NCBI GenBank assembly: GCA_044224215.1
Contig: JBGAKX010000048.1
Location: forward strand, 1-29,987
Length of the DNA stretch: 29,987 nucleotides
Direction: 5' to 3'
From: DAOMFM01 sp035429825
GTDB lineage: Bacteria; Acidobacteriota; Blastocatellia; UBA7656; JADIYM01
Position numbers and translations under genes: made by a program. The notes beneath the pieces were generated by a model. It saw nothing but the letters and a program-made list of their open reading frames with translations. It did no database searches and was not told the DNA's origin. Position 1 is the first letter of the stretch. Every line of letters begins with the position of its first letter. This document shows positions 23,414-29,987 of the stretch, piece after piece.

Positions 23414-24382
23414 ATGACGACTCCCGCGCTCGCAGTGTCCTATTCCGACGTCGAAGCGGCCCGCCGGCGAATCGGCGATCGCGCCCACAGGACGGCCGTC
23501 GTGCGCTCGCGGCTTCTCGATGCGATGGCCGGGCGATCGCTCTTTCTCAAGTGCGAGAACCTGCAGCGCGGCGGGAGCTTCAAGATCCGCGGCGCGACGA
23601 ACAAGCTGCTGTCGCTGACCGACGAAGAGCGCAAACGTGGCGTCGTGGCGTTCTCGTCGGGCAATCATGCGCAAGCAGTCGCACTCGCGTCGCGCGAGCT
23701 CGGCGTCGATGCCGTCATTGTCATGCCCGAAGACGCGCCGGCCGCCAAGGTCGCGGCCACGGAAGCGTACGGCGCGCGGATCGTGAGATATGACCGCATG
23801 CGCGACGATCGCGAGGTGGTGGCGCGCGAGTTCGTCGATCGCGAGGGCCGCATGCTCGTTCCGCCGTACGACGACCCGGCGATCATCGCAGGCCAGGGAA
23901 CCGCGGCGTTGGAACTGCTCGACGAGGTGGAATCGCTCGACGTGGTTGTCGTTCCCGTCGGAGGCGGAGGCTTGCTCGCCGGCACCGCCACCGCCGTGTC
24001 CGGCCGCTCTCCTGAAACCGACGTTTTTGGCGTGGAACCCGACACGGCGAACGACTTTCAACTCTCGCTCGAAGAAGGCGTGCGCGTGACCACGCCGCCT
24101 TCCCCGACGATTGCAGACGGGGCGCGCCCGCAGACACCCGGCGTGCTCACGTTTCCCATCGTTCGCGAACGCGCGGCGGGGATCCTCCTCGTGCCTGACT
24201 CCGAGTTGATCCGGGCAATGCGGGAGCTGCTGACCTACACAAAGATGCTCGTCGAACCGACCGGGGCGCTTGGCGTTGCGGCCGTGTTGTCAGGTGCGCT
24301 CCCGGAGCGATACTCGCGCGTCGGAATCGTGCTCTCGGGCGGCAACGTCGACCTTGCCGCGCTCGCGGGATTCCTCGCGTAA
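23414..24382 (+). CDS. PLP-dependent threonine/serine dehydratase family enzyme
   Basis: A 322-residue fold-type II PLP enzyme without the C-terminal regulatory (ACT-like) domain of biosynthetic IlvA. Motifs: Schiff-base Lys57 in GGSFKIRGA, SSGNHAQ (80-86), the phosphate-binding GGGGLLAG near 178-185 and a C-terminal SGGN. Relatives include catabolic threonine dehydratase, serine racemase and threo-3-hydroxyaspartate ammonia-lyase, which this length and motif set do not separate. It would deaminate a beta-hydroxy amino acid to a keto acid plus ammonia. It has no RBS and may be leaderless. It ends 15 bp from the convergent GAF gene, and both stop codons lie within one palindrome (24379-24401). 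Confidence 0.9.
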   Translation: MTTPALAVSYSDVEAARRRIGDRAHRTAVVRSRLLDAMAGRSLFLKCENLQRGGSFKIRGATNKLLSLTDEERKRGVVAFSSGNHAQAVALASRELGVDAVIVMPEDAPAAKVAATEAYGARIVRYDRMRDDREVVAREFVDREGRMLVPPYDDPAIIAGQGTAALELLDEVESLDVVVVPVGGGGLLAGTATAVSGRSPETDVFGVEPDTANDFQLSLEEGVRVTTPPSPTIADGARPQTPGVLTFPIVRERAAGILLVPDSELIRAMRELLTYTKMLVEPTGALGVAAVLSGALPERYSRVGIVLSGGNVDLAALAGFLA

Positions 24383-24401
24383 CGCGTCACGCGCGCGTTA
24401 C
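24379..24401. terminator. palindrome spanning both convergent stop codons
   Basis: GTAACGCG, a 7-base loop, CGCGTTAC: a perfect 8-bp stem. The TAA stop of the plus-strand gene and the TAA stop of the minus-strand gene lie one in each arm. There is no T-run, so it is an mRNA-end or bidirectional pause structure rather than a classical terminator. Confidence 0.4.
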
Positions 24402-25483
24402 ACGGATCCGAGCATCAGCCCGCATGCGCGCAGGAACTGCTCCTCCGAGCGAGTCCACTCGCGGTCGGACGTTTCGGCGTCGACCTCGATCACTCCCTTC
24501 AGGCCGCTCTTGCCGGCAACCGGTGCGAGCAGCACGGATCGGGCGCTCGCCGGGCCGTCGACCGGACCACCGATCGGGGAGCCGCCGTTGAGCGCCTCGA
24601 GCCACGGCTCCGGAAGCGCCGATTCGGTGTCGAGCAGCAGCACGCGTTCGGATCCGTCCACCGTCCACACGTCTCGTGCGCCGAGCTCGGCCGCCGAGGT
24701 GAGCGTCCCGGCGTGGAAGTAGATTCCCACCGCGTCGGCCAACAGCGCTCCGCCGATCAGCGCGAGCACGTTTGCGGACGCGACGCTTCGTTGAACGGTG
24801 CGCTGTGCGACGTCGGCGATCGCGCGCAGCAGGCCCTCCTGGTACGCCAGGTCGCGCTCGGCGTTCGAGAACATACGGTTCGCCGCGCGTGCCACGCCGT
24901 CGAGCATCTCGTCGCGACGACGGATCTCGGCTTCGGCGCGCACGCGGTCCGAGTGCTCGAGCGTGATCGCCGCCATGTCCGAAATCGACGCGGCAAAGTT
25001 CCGCTCTTCGAGCGTCCACGTGCGCTGAACACCCGTGTGTTCGTTGCACACGATGCCGGCGATCCGGCCGCCGAGCCTGATCGGCGCATCGAGCATGGAT
25101 ACGATTCCGAGCGGTTCGAGATAGATCGGAACGAGCTCGACCATCGCGGGATCTGTCAGTACGTCGTCCGACGCCAAGGCCCGGTTTTCGTTGAGCGCGG
25201 CAAAGTACGACGGCACGTCGACCGCGCGCAGTTCGGCTCCAGTCGTGAACTGCCGCGACGAGCGTTCGAACAGCATGACGCATGTGATCTTTGTCCGCTC
25301 CTCGTCGAAGACCCAGATACTCGACCGTTCGACGTTGAGCGTGCGGGCGGCCACGTCGACCAGGATGCGCAGCGCGAGATCCCGATCGTCGCTCTGGAGG
25401 CCTTCGAATCGCGCGAGCTCGAGCAGTGCGGCCTGGTGCCTTTCAAGGAGGCCGCGCGCGTCCATGCTTGCCGTGTCGGTCAT
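24398..25483 (-). CDS. tandem GAF domain protein without output domain
   Basis: The chosen start is the ATG at 25483, with GGAG about ten bases upstream; the longer reading starts at TTG without an RBS. This gives 361 residues. The first GAF domain (~25-185) includes VERSSIWVFDEERTKI and GRIAGIVCNEHTGVQRTWTLEE. A helical linker with a heptad pattern (~185-215) follows, then a second GAF-like domain (~215-355; GGALLADAVGIYFHAG, LKGVIEVDAE). No kinase, GGDEF, phosphatase or HTH is attached, so it probably signals through a separate partner. It converges with the dehydratase gene; no operon partner is seen on its strand. Confidence 0.85.
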   Translation of the reverse strand: MTDTASMDARGLLERHQAALLELARFEGLQSDDRDLALRILVDVAARTLNVERSSIWVFDEERTKITCVMLFERSSRQFTTGAELRAVDVPSYFAALNENRALASDDVLTDPAMVELVPIYLEPLGIVSMLDAPIRLGGRIAGIVCNEHTGVQRTWTLEERNFAASISDMAAITLEHSDRVRAEAEIRRRDEMLDGVARAANRMFSNAERDLAYQEGLLRAIADVAQRTVQRSVASANVLALIGGALLADAVGIYFHAGTLTSAAELGARDVWTVDGSERVLLLDTESALPEPWLEALNGGSPIGGPVDGPASARSVLLAPVAGKSGLKGVIEVDAETSDREWTRSEEQFLRACGLMLGSV

Positions 25484-25776
25484 TGCTGTCGGAGCTCCCT
25501 CGAGAATCGATGACGGACGCAACCCGCGGGCACTGCACGTTGTGCGCCCGTACGTCGCTCGCTCGCCATTATAGGCTACCCGGTGGCGCTCCGATCGGAT
25601 TCATAAGAGTGGCCGCACTGGGCCGGGCACGACGGCGCCCTGCTCTGGCTCCCAGGTCGCGCGCAACCCGTGAGCCAGAGCCGGGTCCGGTAGGACTCGG
25701 CCCGCGGCAAGAATTCGACAGCCTGTGCTATTGTGGGCGACCGTCCGTTGCAGACCAGGTTCGTTGAGGGAGACCG

Positions 25777-27855
25777 ATGAATTTCAGACGTGCTATTCGC
25801 AATGCAGTTGTCGTGTTCGCCGCGGCGGCGTCCGCCATCCCGTGCGCGAGTGTCGCGCGTGCCGACGAGGGCATGTGGACGTTCAACAAGCCGCCGCGCA
25901 CGGCAGTGCGCAAGAAGTACGGGCTCGATCTGAGCGACGCGTGGCTCAAGAAGGTCCAGATGTCGGCGGTGCGCTTCAACAGCGGAGGATCCGGCGCGTT
26001 CGTTTCGGCGGACGGGCTTGTGCTCACGAACCACCACATCGCGTCGGACGTGCTTGGAAAGATCAGCACGCCGGACAAGGACTACTTCAAGACGGGCTTC
26101 TACGCGAAGACGCGCGCCGAGGAGGTCAAGGCGCCCGACCTCGAGCTGAACGTGCTGGTGAGCATCGAGGACGTTACGGCCCGCGTCGAAGCTGCCGTCG
26201 CGGGCGCGAAGCCCGACGAGGTGTCGGCACGGCGCCGCGCGGCATTCGCGGGCATCGAGAAGGAGTCGCTGGACGCAACCGGCTTGCGCAGTGATGTCGT
26301 CACGCTCTTCCGTGGCGCGCAATACAACCTCTACCGGTACAAGAAGTACACGGACGTGCGGCTCGTTTTTGCGCCCGAGTTTGACGTGGCGTTCTTTGGC
26401 GGGGACCCGGACAACTTCAACTATCCGCGGTTCGACCTCGACATGGCCATCTTCCGCGCGTACGAAAACGACCAGCCTGCGCGGGTCGAGAACTTTCTGA
26501 AGTGGTCCGAGCGCGGCACGCGGGAGGGCGACCTCGTGTTCGTCGCCGGGAATCCGGGAGCGACGTCGAGGCTCAACACGGTGCGGCATCTGCAGTTTCT
26601 CAAGGACGTGCAGTATCCGTTCAACCTGCGACGGCTCGAGGCGATGCGCGCGGCGCTGCTCGCCTACGCGGCGACCGGTGCCGAGGCCGAACGCCAGGTC
26701 CACGACGACATTTTTGGCGTCAACAATTCGCTCAAGGTCACGAAGGGAGAGTTCGCGGGGCTCAACGATCAGGCGTTTCTCAGGCGCAAGGGTGCGACCG
26801 AGGCGGAGTTGCGGAAGGCTGCCGCGTCGAAGTCCGATTCCGGCAATCCGTGGGATTCGATCGGTGCAGCGCGCACGGCGCTCATGTCGTACTACATCCG
26901 CTTGCGCCTGCTCGAGGGGGGTGTTGCGTTCAACTCGACGCTGTTCGACAAGGCACGAACACTCGTTCGGATCGCCGACGAGGATGGCAAGCCAAACGGC
27001 GAGCGGCTCCGCGAGTACACCGAGAGTTCGCGAGCGTCGCTCGAGCTCGGACTCTATTCGCCGGCTCCGATCTATCCGGGCCTCGAGAAGGCCACGCTGA
27101 CGGCGTCGCTTGAATTCCTCAAGAGCGAACTCGGCGCCGATTCGCCGTTCGTCGCAACCGTATTGAAAGGCAAGACACCCGCAGTACGTGCGGCCGAGCT
27201 GGTGGATGGGACGAAGGTTGGAACCGTCGCGTTCCGCAAGGAGCTGGCTGCGGGCGGGAAACCGGCGATTGATGCCTCCACGGACCCAATGATCGTGCTC
27301 GCGCGCGAGGTGGACGCCGAGTCGCGCGCGCTCAGGAAGAGATACGAGAACGAGGTTGTCGCAGTCGAGGAGACGGCGTACGGGGAGATCGCGCGCGCGA
27401 TTTACGCGATCCAAGGCGACCGGATGTACCCCGACGCGACGTTCACGCTGCGGCTGGCGTACGGCACGGTTCGCGGCTACGTCGCGGAGGGCCGGCGTGT
27501 GTCGCCGTACACGACGTTTGGCGGCATGTACAGACGGGCGGCGGACGCGCGAAACGCGGATCCGTATCATCTTCCGGGGCGGTGGCTCGAGCGGAAGTCG
27601 GCGGTGCGGATGACGGTGCCCGTGAACTTCGTCAGTACGGCGGATACGATCGGCGGGAACTCGGGGTCGCCACTCGTCGATCGCAACGCGGAGCTCGTCG
27701 GACTGAACTTTGACCGGAACTCGTATGGCCTCGTGCGCAACTTCATGTACGACGAGACGCGCGCGAGAAACGTCGCTGTGGACAGTCGCGGCATGCTGGA
27801 GGCGTTGCGAACGATCTACCACGCCGACGAACTGGTGGCCGAGTTGACGCGGTAG
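25777..27855 (+). CDS. S46 family dipeptidyl-peptidase, DPP11-like (Asp/Glu preference predicted)
   Basis: A 692-residue secreted serine peptidase. A signal peptide covers ~1-29 (ends SVARA). Catalytic features: His86 (TNHH), an Asp at 220/222 (PRFDLDMA) and Ser629 (GNSGSP). In S46 a residue 18 positions after Ser sets P1 choice: Gly in DPP7, Arg in Porphyromonas DPP11 (Ser655/Arg673). Here Arg647 (NFDRNS) is exactly 18 after Ser629, so Asp/Glu-specific cleavage is predicted. It would release N-terminal dipeptides in the periplasm for peptide feeding. GAGGGAG lies six bases before the ATG. It is monocistronic by appearance, with a possible terminator at 28043-28070. Confidence 0.93.
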   Translation: MNFRRAIRNAVVVFAAAASAIPCASVARADEGMWTFNKPPRTAVRKKYGLDLSDAWLKKVQMSAVRFNSGGSGAFVSADGLVLTNHHIASDVLGKISTPDKDYFKTGFYAKTRAEEVKAPDLELNVLVSIEDVTARVEAAVAGAKPDEVSARRRAAFAGIEKESLDATGLRSDVVTLFRGAQYNLYRYKKYTDVRLVFAPEFDVAFFGGDPDNFNYPRFDLDMAIFRAYENDQPARVENFLKWSERGTREGDLVFVAGNPGATSRLNTVRHLQFLKDVQYPFNLRRLEAMRAALLAYAATGAEAERQVHDDIFGVNNSLKVTKGEFAGLNDQAFLRRKGATEAELRKAAASKSDSGNPWDSIGAARTALMSYYIRLRLLEGGVAFNSTLFDKARTLVRIADEDGKPNGERLREYTESSRASLELGLYSPAPIYPGLEKATLTASLEFLKSELGADSPFVATVLKGKTPAVRAAELVDGTKVGTVAFRKELAAGGKPAIDASTDPMIVLAREVDAESRALRKRYENEVVAVEETAYGEIARAIYAIQGDRMYPDATFTLRLAYGTVRGYVAEGRRVSPYTTFGGMYRRAADARNADPYHLPGRWLERKSAVRMTVPVNFVSTADTIGGNSGSPLVDRNAELVGLNFDRNSYGLVRNFMYDETRARNVAVDSRGMLEALRTIYHADELVAELTR

Positions 27856-28042
27856 TGGCGTGGCTGAGGGGCATCGCACCGGGCCGAGGCCAGTCCGTCT
27901 GTGTCGCGACATCGTGCGGATCTCGGAGCGCTTTCTCAGACACGCGGCACTGTGGCGCAGGGTGAGCTTTGGGAGCCAGTCGGAGTCGTGAGCCGAGACG
28001 GTGGCGAGTCTGGGTGTCGATGGTGATGACGACGATGAGAAG

Positions 28043-28070
28043 CCGTGGCGAAGGCGCTCACCGGTTTTTT
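28043..28070 (+). terminator. Rho-independent terminator candidate after the S46 peptidase gene
   Basis: CCGTGGCG-AAGG-CGCTCACCGG forms an ~8-bp stem with two one-base bulges, followed directly by TTTTTT (28065-28070). It lies ~190 bases after the stop, so the link is probable rather than certain. The rest of 27856-28042 shows no gene or other signal. Confidence 0.45.
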
Positions 28071-28134
28071 GTCGAAACCCAGCCGGAAGACCGGTCAGAT
28101 CCGACCAGAAGACTCCTGAATAGGCCGGTTTACG

Positions 28135-28201
28135 GGTGAACGGTTACCATCGTTGCCGATAAATCGACCCGATGACAATACATGCGTCCGATAACGGTTA
28201 T
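28135..28201. promoter_or_regulatory. AT-richer regulatory region with repeated AACGGTTA operators
   Basis: AACGGTTA occurs at 28139-28146 and 28193-28200, 54 bp apart (about five helical turns). The second sits in the perfect palindrome ATAACGGTTAT (28191-28201) and the first in an imperfect one (28135-28148). TATTAT at 28199-28204 could be a -10, but no -35 with good spacing is seen, so an activator is likely. It precedes the secreted-protein gene at 28302. Confidence 0.35.
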
Positions 28202-28301
28202 TATGACCTACTTTCTTTCTTTTCATAGATGAATGTAAAGTTCTCGTGCAGATTGCCGAAGAGAAAGGGTGAGTTTGCCTCGGCATTACCGGGAGGTAAA
28301 A

Positions 28302-28934
28302 ATGAAGCGCATCCTGATTTCGTGTTTTGCGATTGCGGTCTGCATCGGCGCCCCGTTCGCTACGAACGCTCAAGGTCGTTCGCCGTCGGGCGTCAAGCGC
28401 GCAACGGACAAGGCTCCGGCTCCGGCCGCGCAGCCGGTCGTCGACGTGCACCAGGCGTTCGCGCTGGGCACCAGCTCTGAGCGCTGGAGTATCGATGACC
28501 CGCAGCCGTCGACGTCGGTTACGTTCGCCGGCCGCAATGTCTCGCTCACCGACCGTATGGTCAATGCGAGCACGACGTCGGACGGCGAAGCTCAGCTGCT
28601 GTTTCCCGTCAGCTGGTACGAACCGTACCAGTCGCAGAACCCCGAGCTGAAGTACGTGGTCGTGAAATACAGGGACGGCAAGGCCGCCTCGATCATGGCC
28701 GAGTACCAGCCCGAGCGCGTGTCGCTCCCCAAGGACCAGTTCCAGCCCCACCCCGACGGCAAGACGTTCTATAGCGACGTCGCCGTGGTGCGGCAGAACG
28801 GCCACGTCTATCTCAAGCAGGTCATCTCAAAGGGTCACGACGACGGCAACGGCGGCTACTACGTCGACATGATCATCATCTACGAAGTCGAAGACACGAC
28901 TGCAAAGACCGCGACGGCCACGCGCCGACCCTGA
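28302..28934 (+). CDS. secreted protein of unknown function
   Basis: The ATG at 28302 follows GGGAGG; an upstream reading from 28269 lacks an RBS. The protein has 210 residues. A signal peptide spans ~1-24 (KRILISCFAIAVCIGAPF, cleaved near TNA). A low-complexity region (25-50) precedes a compact domain rich in Tyr, Val and Asp (WYEPYQSQNPELKYVVVKYRD, DGKTFYSDVAVVRQNGHVYLKQV, GYYVDMIIIYEVED), which looks like a beta-sandwich. No catalytic motif or known family is recognised. It lies behind an unusual AT-rich regulatory region with repeated operators, so it may be condition-specific. It converges with the rhodanese gene 28 bp away. Confidence 0.75.
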   Translation: MKRILISCFAIAVCIGAPFATNAQGRSPSGVKRATDKAPAPAAQPVVDVHQAFALGTSSERWSIDDPQPSTSVTFAGRNVSLTDRMVNASTTSDGEAQLLFPVSWYEPYQSQNPELKYVVVKYRDGKAASIMAEYQPERVSLPKDQFQPHPDGKTFYSDVAVVRQNGHVYLKQVISKGHDDGNGGYYVDMIIIYEVEDTTAKTATATRRP

Positions 28935-28962
28935 GCTCAACCACAACGACCCGACATTCCGG

Positions 28963-29385
28963 CTACGCCCGCTTCGATCGAAGCGACGCGTAGCTGGTTT
29001 CGTCTGTGAGCTCGTGCGACACGGGAAGCCCTTCCTGTGCCCAGCCTGCCTGAAGGAGTCCGCCCATCGGGCTGAACCTGCCGTTGAACCCGCCATCCAT
29101 GTTTACGACGCTCGTGAAACCGGCGCGTGACAGGATCTCGGCCGCCCGCATCGAGCGGCCACCGGAGCCGCAGCCGAGCACGAGCGGCGTGTCCGGTTCA
29201 AAGACAGCGCTCACGACCGGGACAAAGTCAGGGTTCGGCCCGATCCCCGCAATAAGAACCGGAATGTTCACGGCGCCGGCCGGATGGCCCGCCTCGAACT
29301 CCTCTTCGGTGCGAACGTCCACGTACCGGTATCCTTCCTTCTCAATGAGTGCTTGCGCGTCAACCGGCGTCACGTTTCGAATCAT
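28963..29385 (-). CDS. rhodanese-like sulfurtransferase domain protein
   Basis: The chosen start is the ATG at 29385 (GGAG nine to ten bases upstream), giving 140 residues; the longer reading lacks an RBS. It has the single-domain rhodanese fold: RYVDVRTEEEFEAGHPAGAVNIP near 22-46, then the active-site loop with Cys in LGCGSGGRS (near 79-87) and a C-terminal MDGGFNGRFSP. The catalytic Cys is present, so persulfide transfer is possible. Stand-alone rhodaneses move sulfane sulfur in detoxification or cofactor and tRNA thiolation; the partner is unknown. A promoter (29429-29457) and an inverted repeat (29462-29484) lie upstream. Confidence 0.9.
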   Translation of the reverse strand: MIRNVTPVDAQALIEKEGYRYVDVRTEEEFEAGHPAGAVNIPVLIAGIGPNPDFVPVVSAVFEPDTPLVLGCGSGGRSMRAAEILSRAGFTSVVNMDGGFNGRFSPMGGLLQAGWAQEGLPVSHELTDETSYASLRSKRA

Positions 29386-29428
29386 CCGTTTCGACTCCTC
29401 TGTCTGAAACTCCGTTTCGTCCGCGGCA

Positions 29429-29457
29429 TGTATAGAGGAAGACAGCCGAAAAGGCAA
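29429..29457 (-). promoter_or_regulatory. sigma70-type promoter of the rhodanese gene
   Basis: On the minus strand: TTGCCT (29457-29452), 17 bp, TATACA (29434-29429). Transcription would begin near 29422, ~37 nt before the start codon. Confidence 0.5.
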
Positions 29458-29461
29458 CTTG

Positions 29462-29484
29462 CGTGTGCCGTTATCAGACACACG
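29462..29484. promoter_or_regulatory. inverted repeat, possible operator
   Basis: CGTGTG (29462-29467), 11 bases, CACACG (29479-29484). It sits five bases upstream of the -35 of the rhodanese promoter and ~47 bp from the divergent promoter at 29531, so it could serve both. Confidence 0.35.
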
Positions 29485-29530
29485 TTTTACCGGGGCGAGA
29501 GCAAGTCCTCCGGCAGCGAGCTTTGCAGTT

Positions 29531-29559
29531 TTGTTTGCACCACGCCCGCGTGCTACTAT
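29531..29559 (+). promoter_or_regulatory. sigma70-type promoter of the last gene
   Basis: TTGTTT (29531-29536), 17 bp, TACTAT (29554-29559). The start would be near 29566, with a leader of ~52 nt before the GTG at 29618. Confidence 0.5.
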
Positions 29560-29617
29560 CCGCGCGTCTGGAAGCCTGTCCCCCACACAATCCATTCACC
29601 TGCACGGAGGAGCCCAC

Positions 29618-29987
29618 GTGTCACAAACGGTCTGCGAGCGGGAGACCAGTGCGGGACATCGTCTGGAGATCACCTGGAGCGGAGCGCAAACGGCTCTGCC
29701 GACAGGCGCTCTCGATCAGACCGCCAAGCGCAGGACCAGGTACTTCTTTGACGTGATGGTCGACGGCCTCTACTACTTCGGAAACCGTTTTCTGACGAGC
29801 GCCGACGCCGAAGGCCGCGTCGACGCCCATGGCACGCCGATACTCACGCGCACGGATCTGCTGCTCAAGCTCTGCGCCGACCGAGTCGCTGCCGCGATCG
29901 AGTCCGGCCAGCTGAATTCGCTCCCGAACGACCTCGGGTTCATCGAGCTCGAGAACCTCGATACAGCCGACGCCCCGGGCGCCGAAG
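29618..29987 (+). CDS. unknown protein, 5' part only (cut by right edge)
   Basis: The GTG at 29618 follows GGAGGAG with good spacing. The frame stays open for 123 codons to the window end. The start is hydrophilic with no signal peptide, so it is probably cytosolic. Visible stretches are RYFFDVMVDGLYYFGNRFLTSAD near 45-67, TRTDLLLKLCADRVAAAIESGQL near 81-103, and an acidic SLPNDLGFIELENLD near 105-119. I recognise no family, and the missing C-terminus prevents a firm call. It is divergent from the rhodanese gene and has its own promoter (29531-29559). Confidence 0.65.
   Translation, partial: MSQTVCERETSAGHRLEITWSGAQTALPTGALDQTAKRRTRYFFDVMVDGLYYFGNRFLTSADAEGRVDAHGTPILTRTDLLLKLCADRVAAAIESGQLNSLPNDLGFIELENLDTADAPGAE

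Noticed and set aside
25576..27912. 778-codon ORF antisense to the S46 peptidase gene
   Set aside because: It covers the opposite strand of a gene with full catalytic motifs. Its Arg/Val/His-rich translation has no domain pattern. Long antisense ORFs are expected at this GC content.
28229..28480. 83-codon ORF starting in the leader of the secreted-protein gene
   Set aside because: It runs out of frame into a gene with a good RBS and signal peptide. No RBS of its own was seen.
1..29987. CRISPR arrays, insertion sequences, prophage or defence genes
   Set aside because: No regularly spaced repeats, transposases, integrases, restriction or toxin-antitoxin genes were recognised on either strand.

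Overview
The window is a high-GC, densely coding bacterial chromosome segment of about 30 kb. It has housekeeping genes (recA, atpD/atpC, rqcH), envelope and signalling genes, and no phage, transposase or CRISPR. Several traits together point to an Acidobacteriota- or Gemmatimonadota-like soil or sediment bacterium: an S46 peptidase, an ECF sigma factor with DUF4097 proteins, a GAF/PP2C regulator, AIM24 and DUF1003 proteins, and an atpD-atpC pair detached from the other ATP synthase genes. The phylum is an inference, not a proof.

Layout, left to right. 1-5404: a partial MprF-like DUF2156 membrane protein (-) that runs off the left edge, a DUF1003 membrane protein (-), a doubtful small ORF, a membrane-anchored GAF-PP2C phosphatase (+) and a zinc-ribbon/AIM24 protein (-). 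5405-5678 carries a near-consensus sigma70 promoter facing right with no gene behind it, and a 151-bp element bounded by a perfect 13-bp inverted repeat. 5679-13554 is a long minus-strand block, read right to left: RDD membrane protein, rqcH (NFACT), NrtR-like Nudix protein, small Fis-type DNA-binding protein, atpD, atpC, then an iron-type ABC substrate-binding lipoprotein and its ATPase with no permease.

13555-14021 is the most interesting non-coding stretch. A CRP-type palindrome sits about 62-65 bp upstream of the start predicted for a TTGACA/17/TACAAT promoter. That promoter leads into a strongly folding ~150-170-nt region with no credible ORF, a candidate regulated small RNA next to the 3' end of recA (14022-15053, -).

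15270-17130 (+) is an overlapping GNAT-like/NSAR-MenC pair, likely for N-acyl amino acid racemisation. 17230-19680 (+) is a tight cluster of an orphan class I glutamine amidotransferase, a universal stress protein and a divergent RNA 3'-phosphate cyclase. 19783-23179 (+) is an ECF sigma factor, zinc-finger anti-sigma factor and two exported DUF4097 beta-solenoid proteins, joined by 4-bp overlaps or a 15-bp gap, with a likely ECF-type promoter in front and a strong terminator behind. A 74-bp near-palindrome follows. 23414-29987 holds a threonine dehydratase-family PLP enzyme, a GAF-only protein, an S46 exopeptidase with an acidic-specificity Arg, a secreted unknown protein, a rhodanese, and a partial unknown gene at the right edge.

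Starts were moved from the longest ORF to RBS-supported codons for the ABC ATPase, RDD protein, recA, GNAT, NSAR, USP, GAF, secreted protein and rhodanese. No tRNA or rRNA was recognised.
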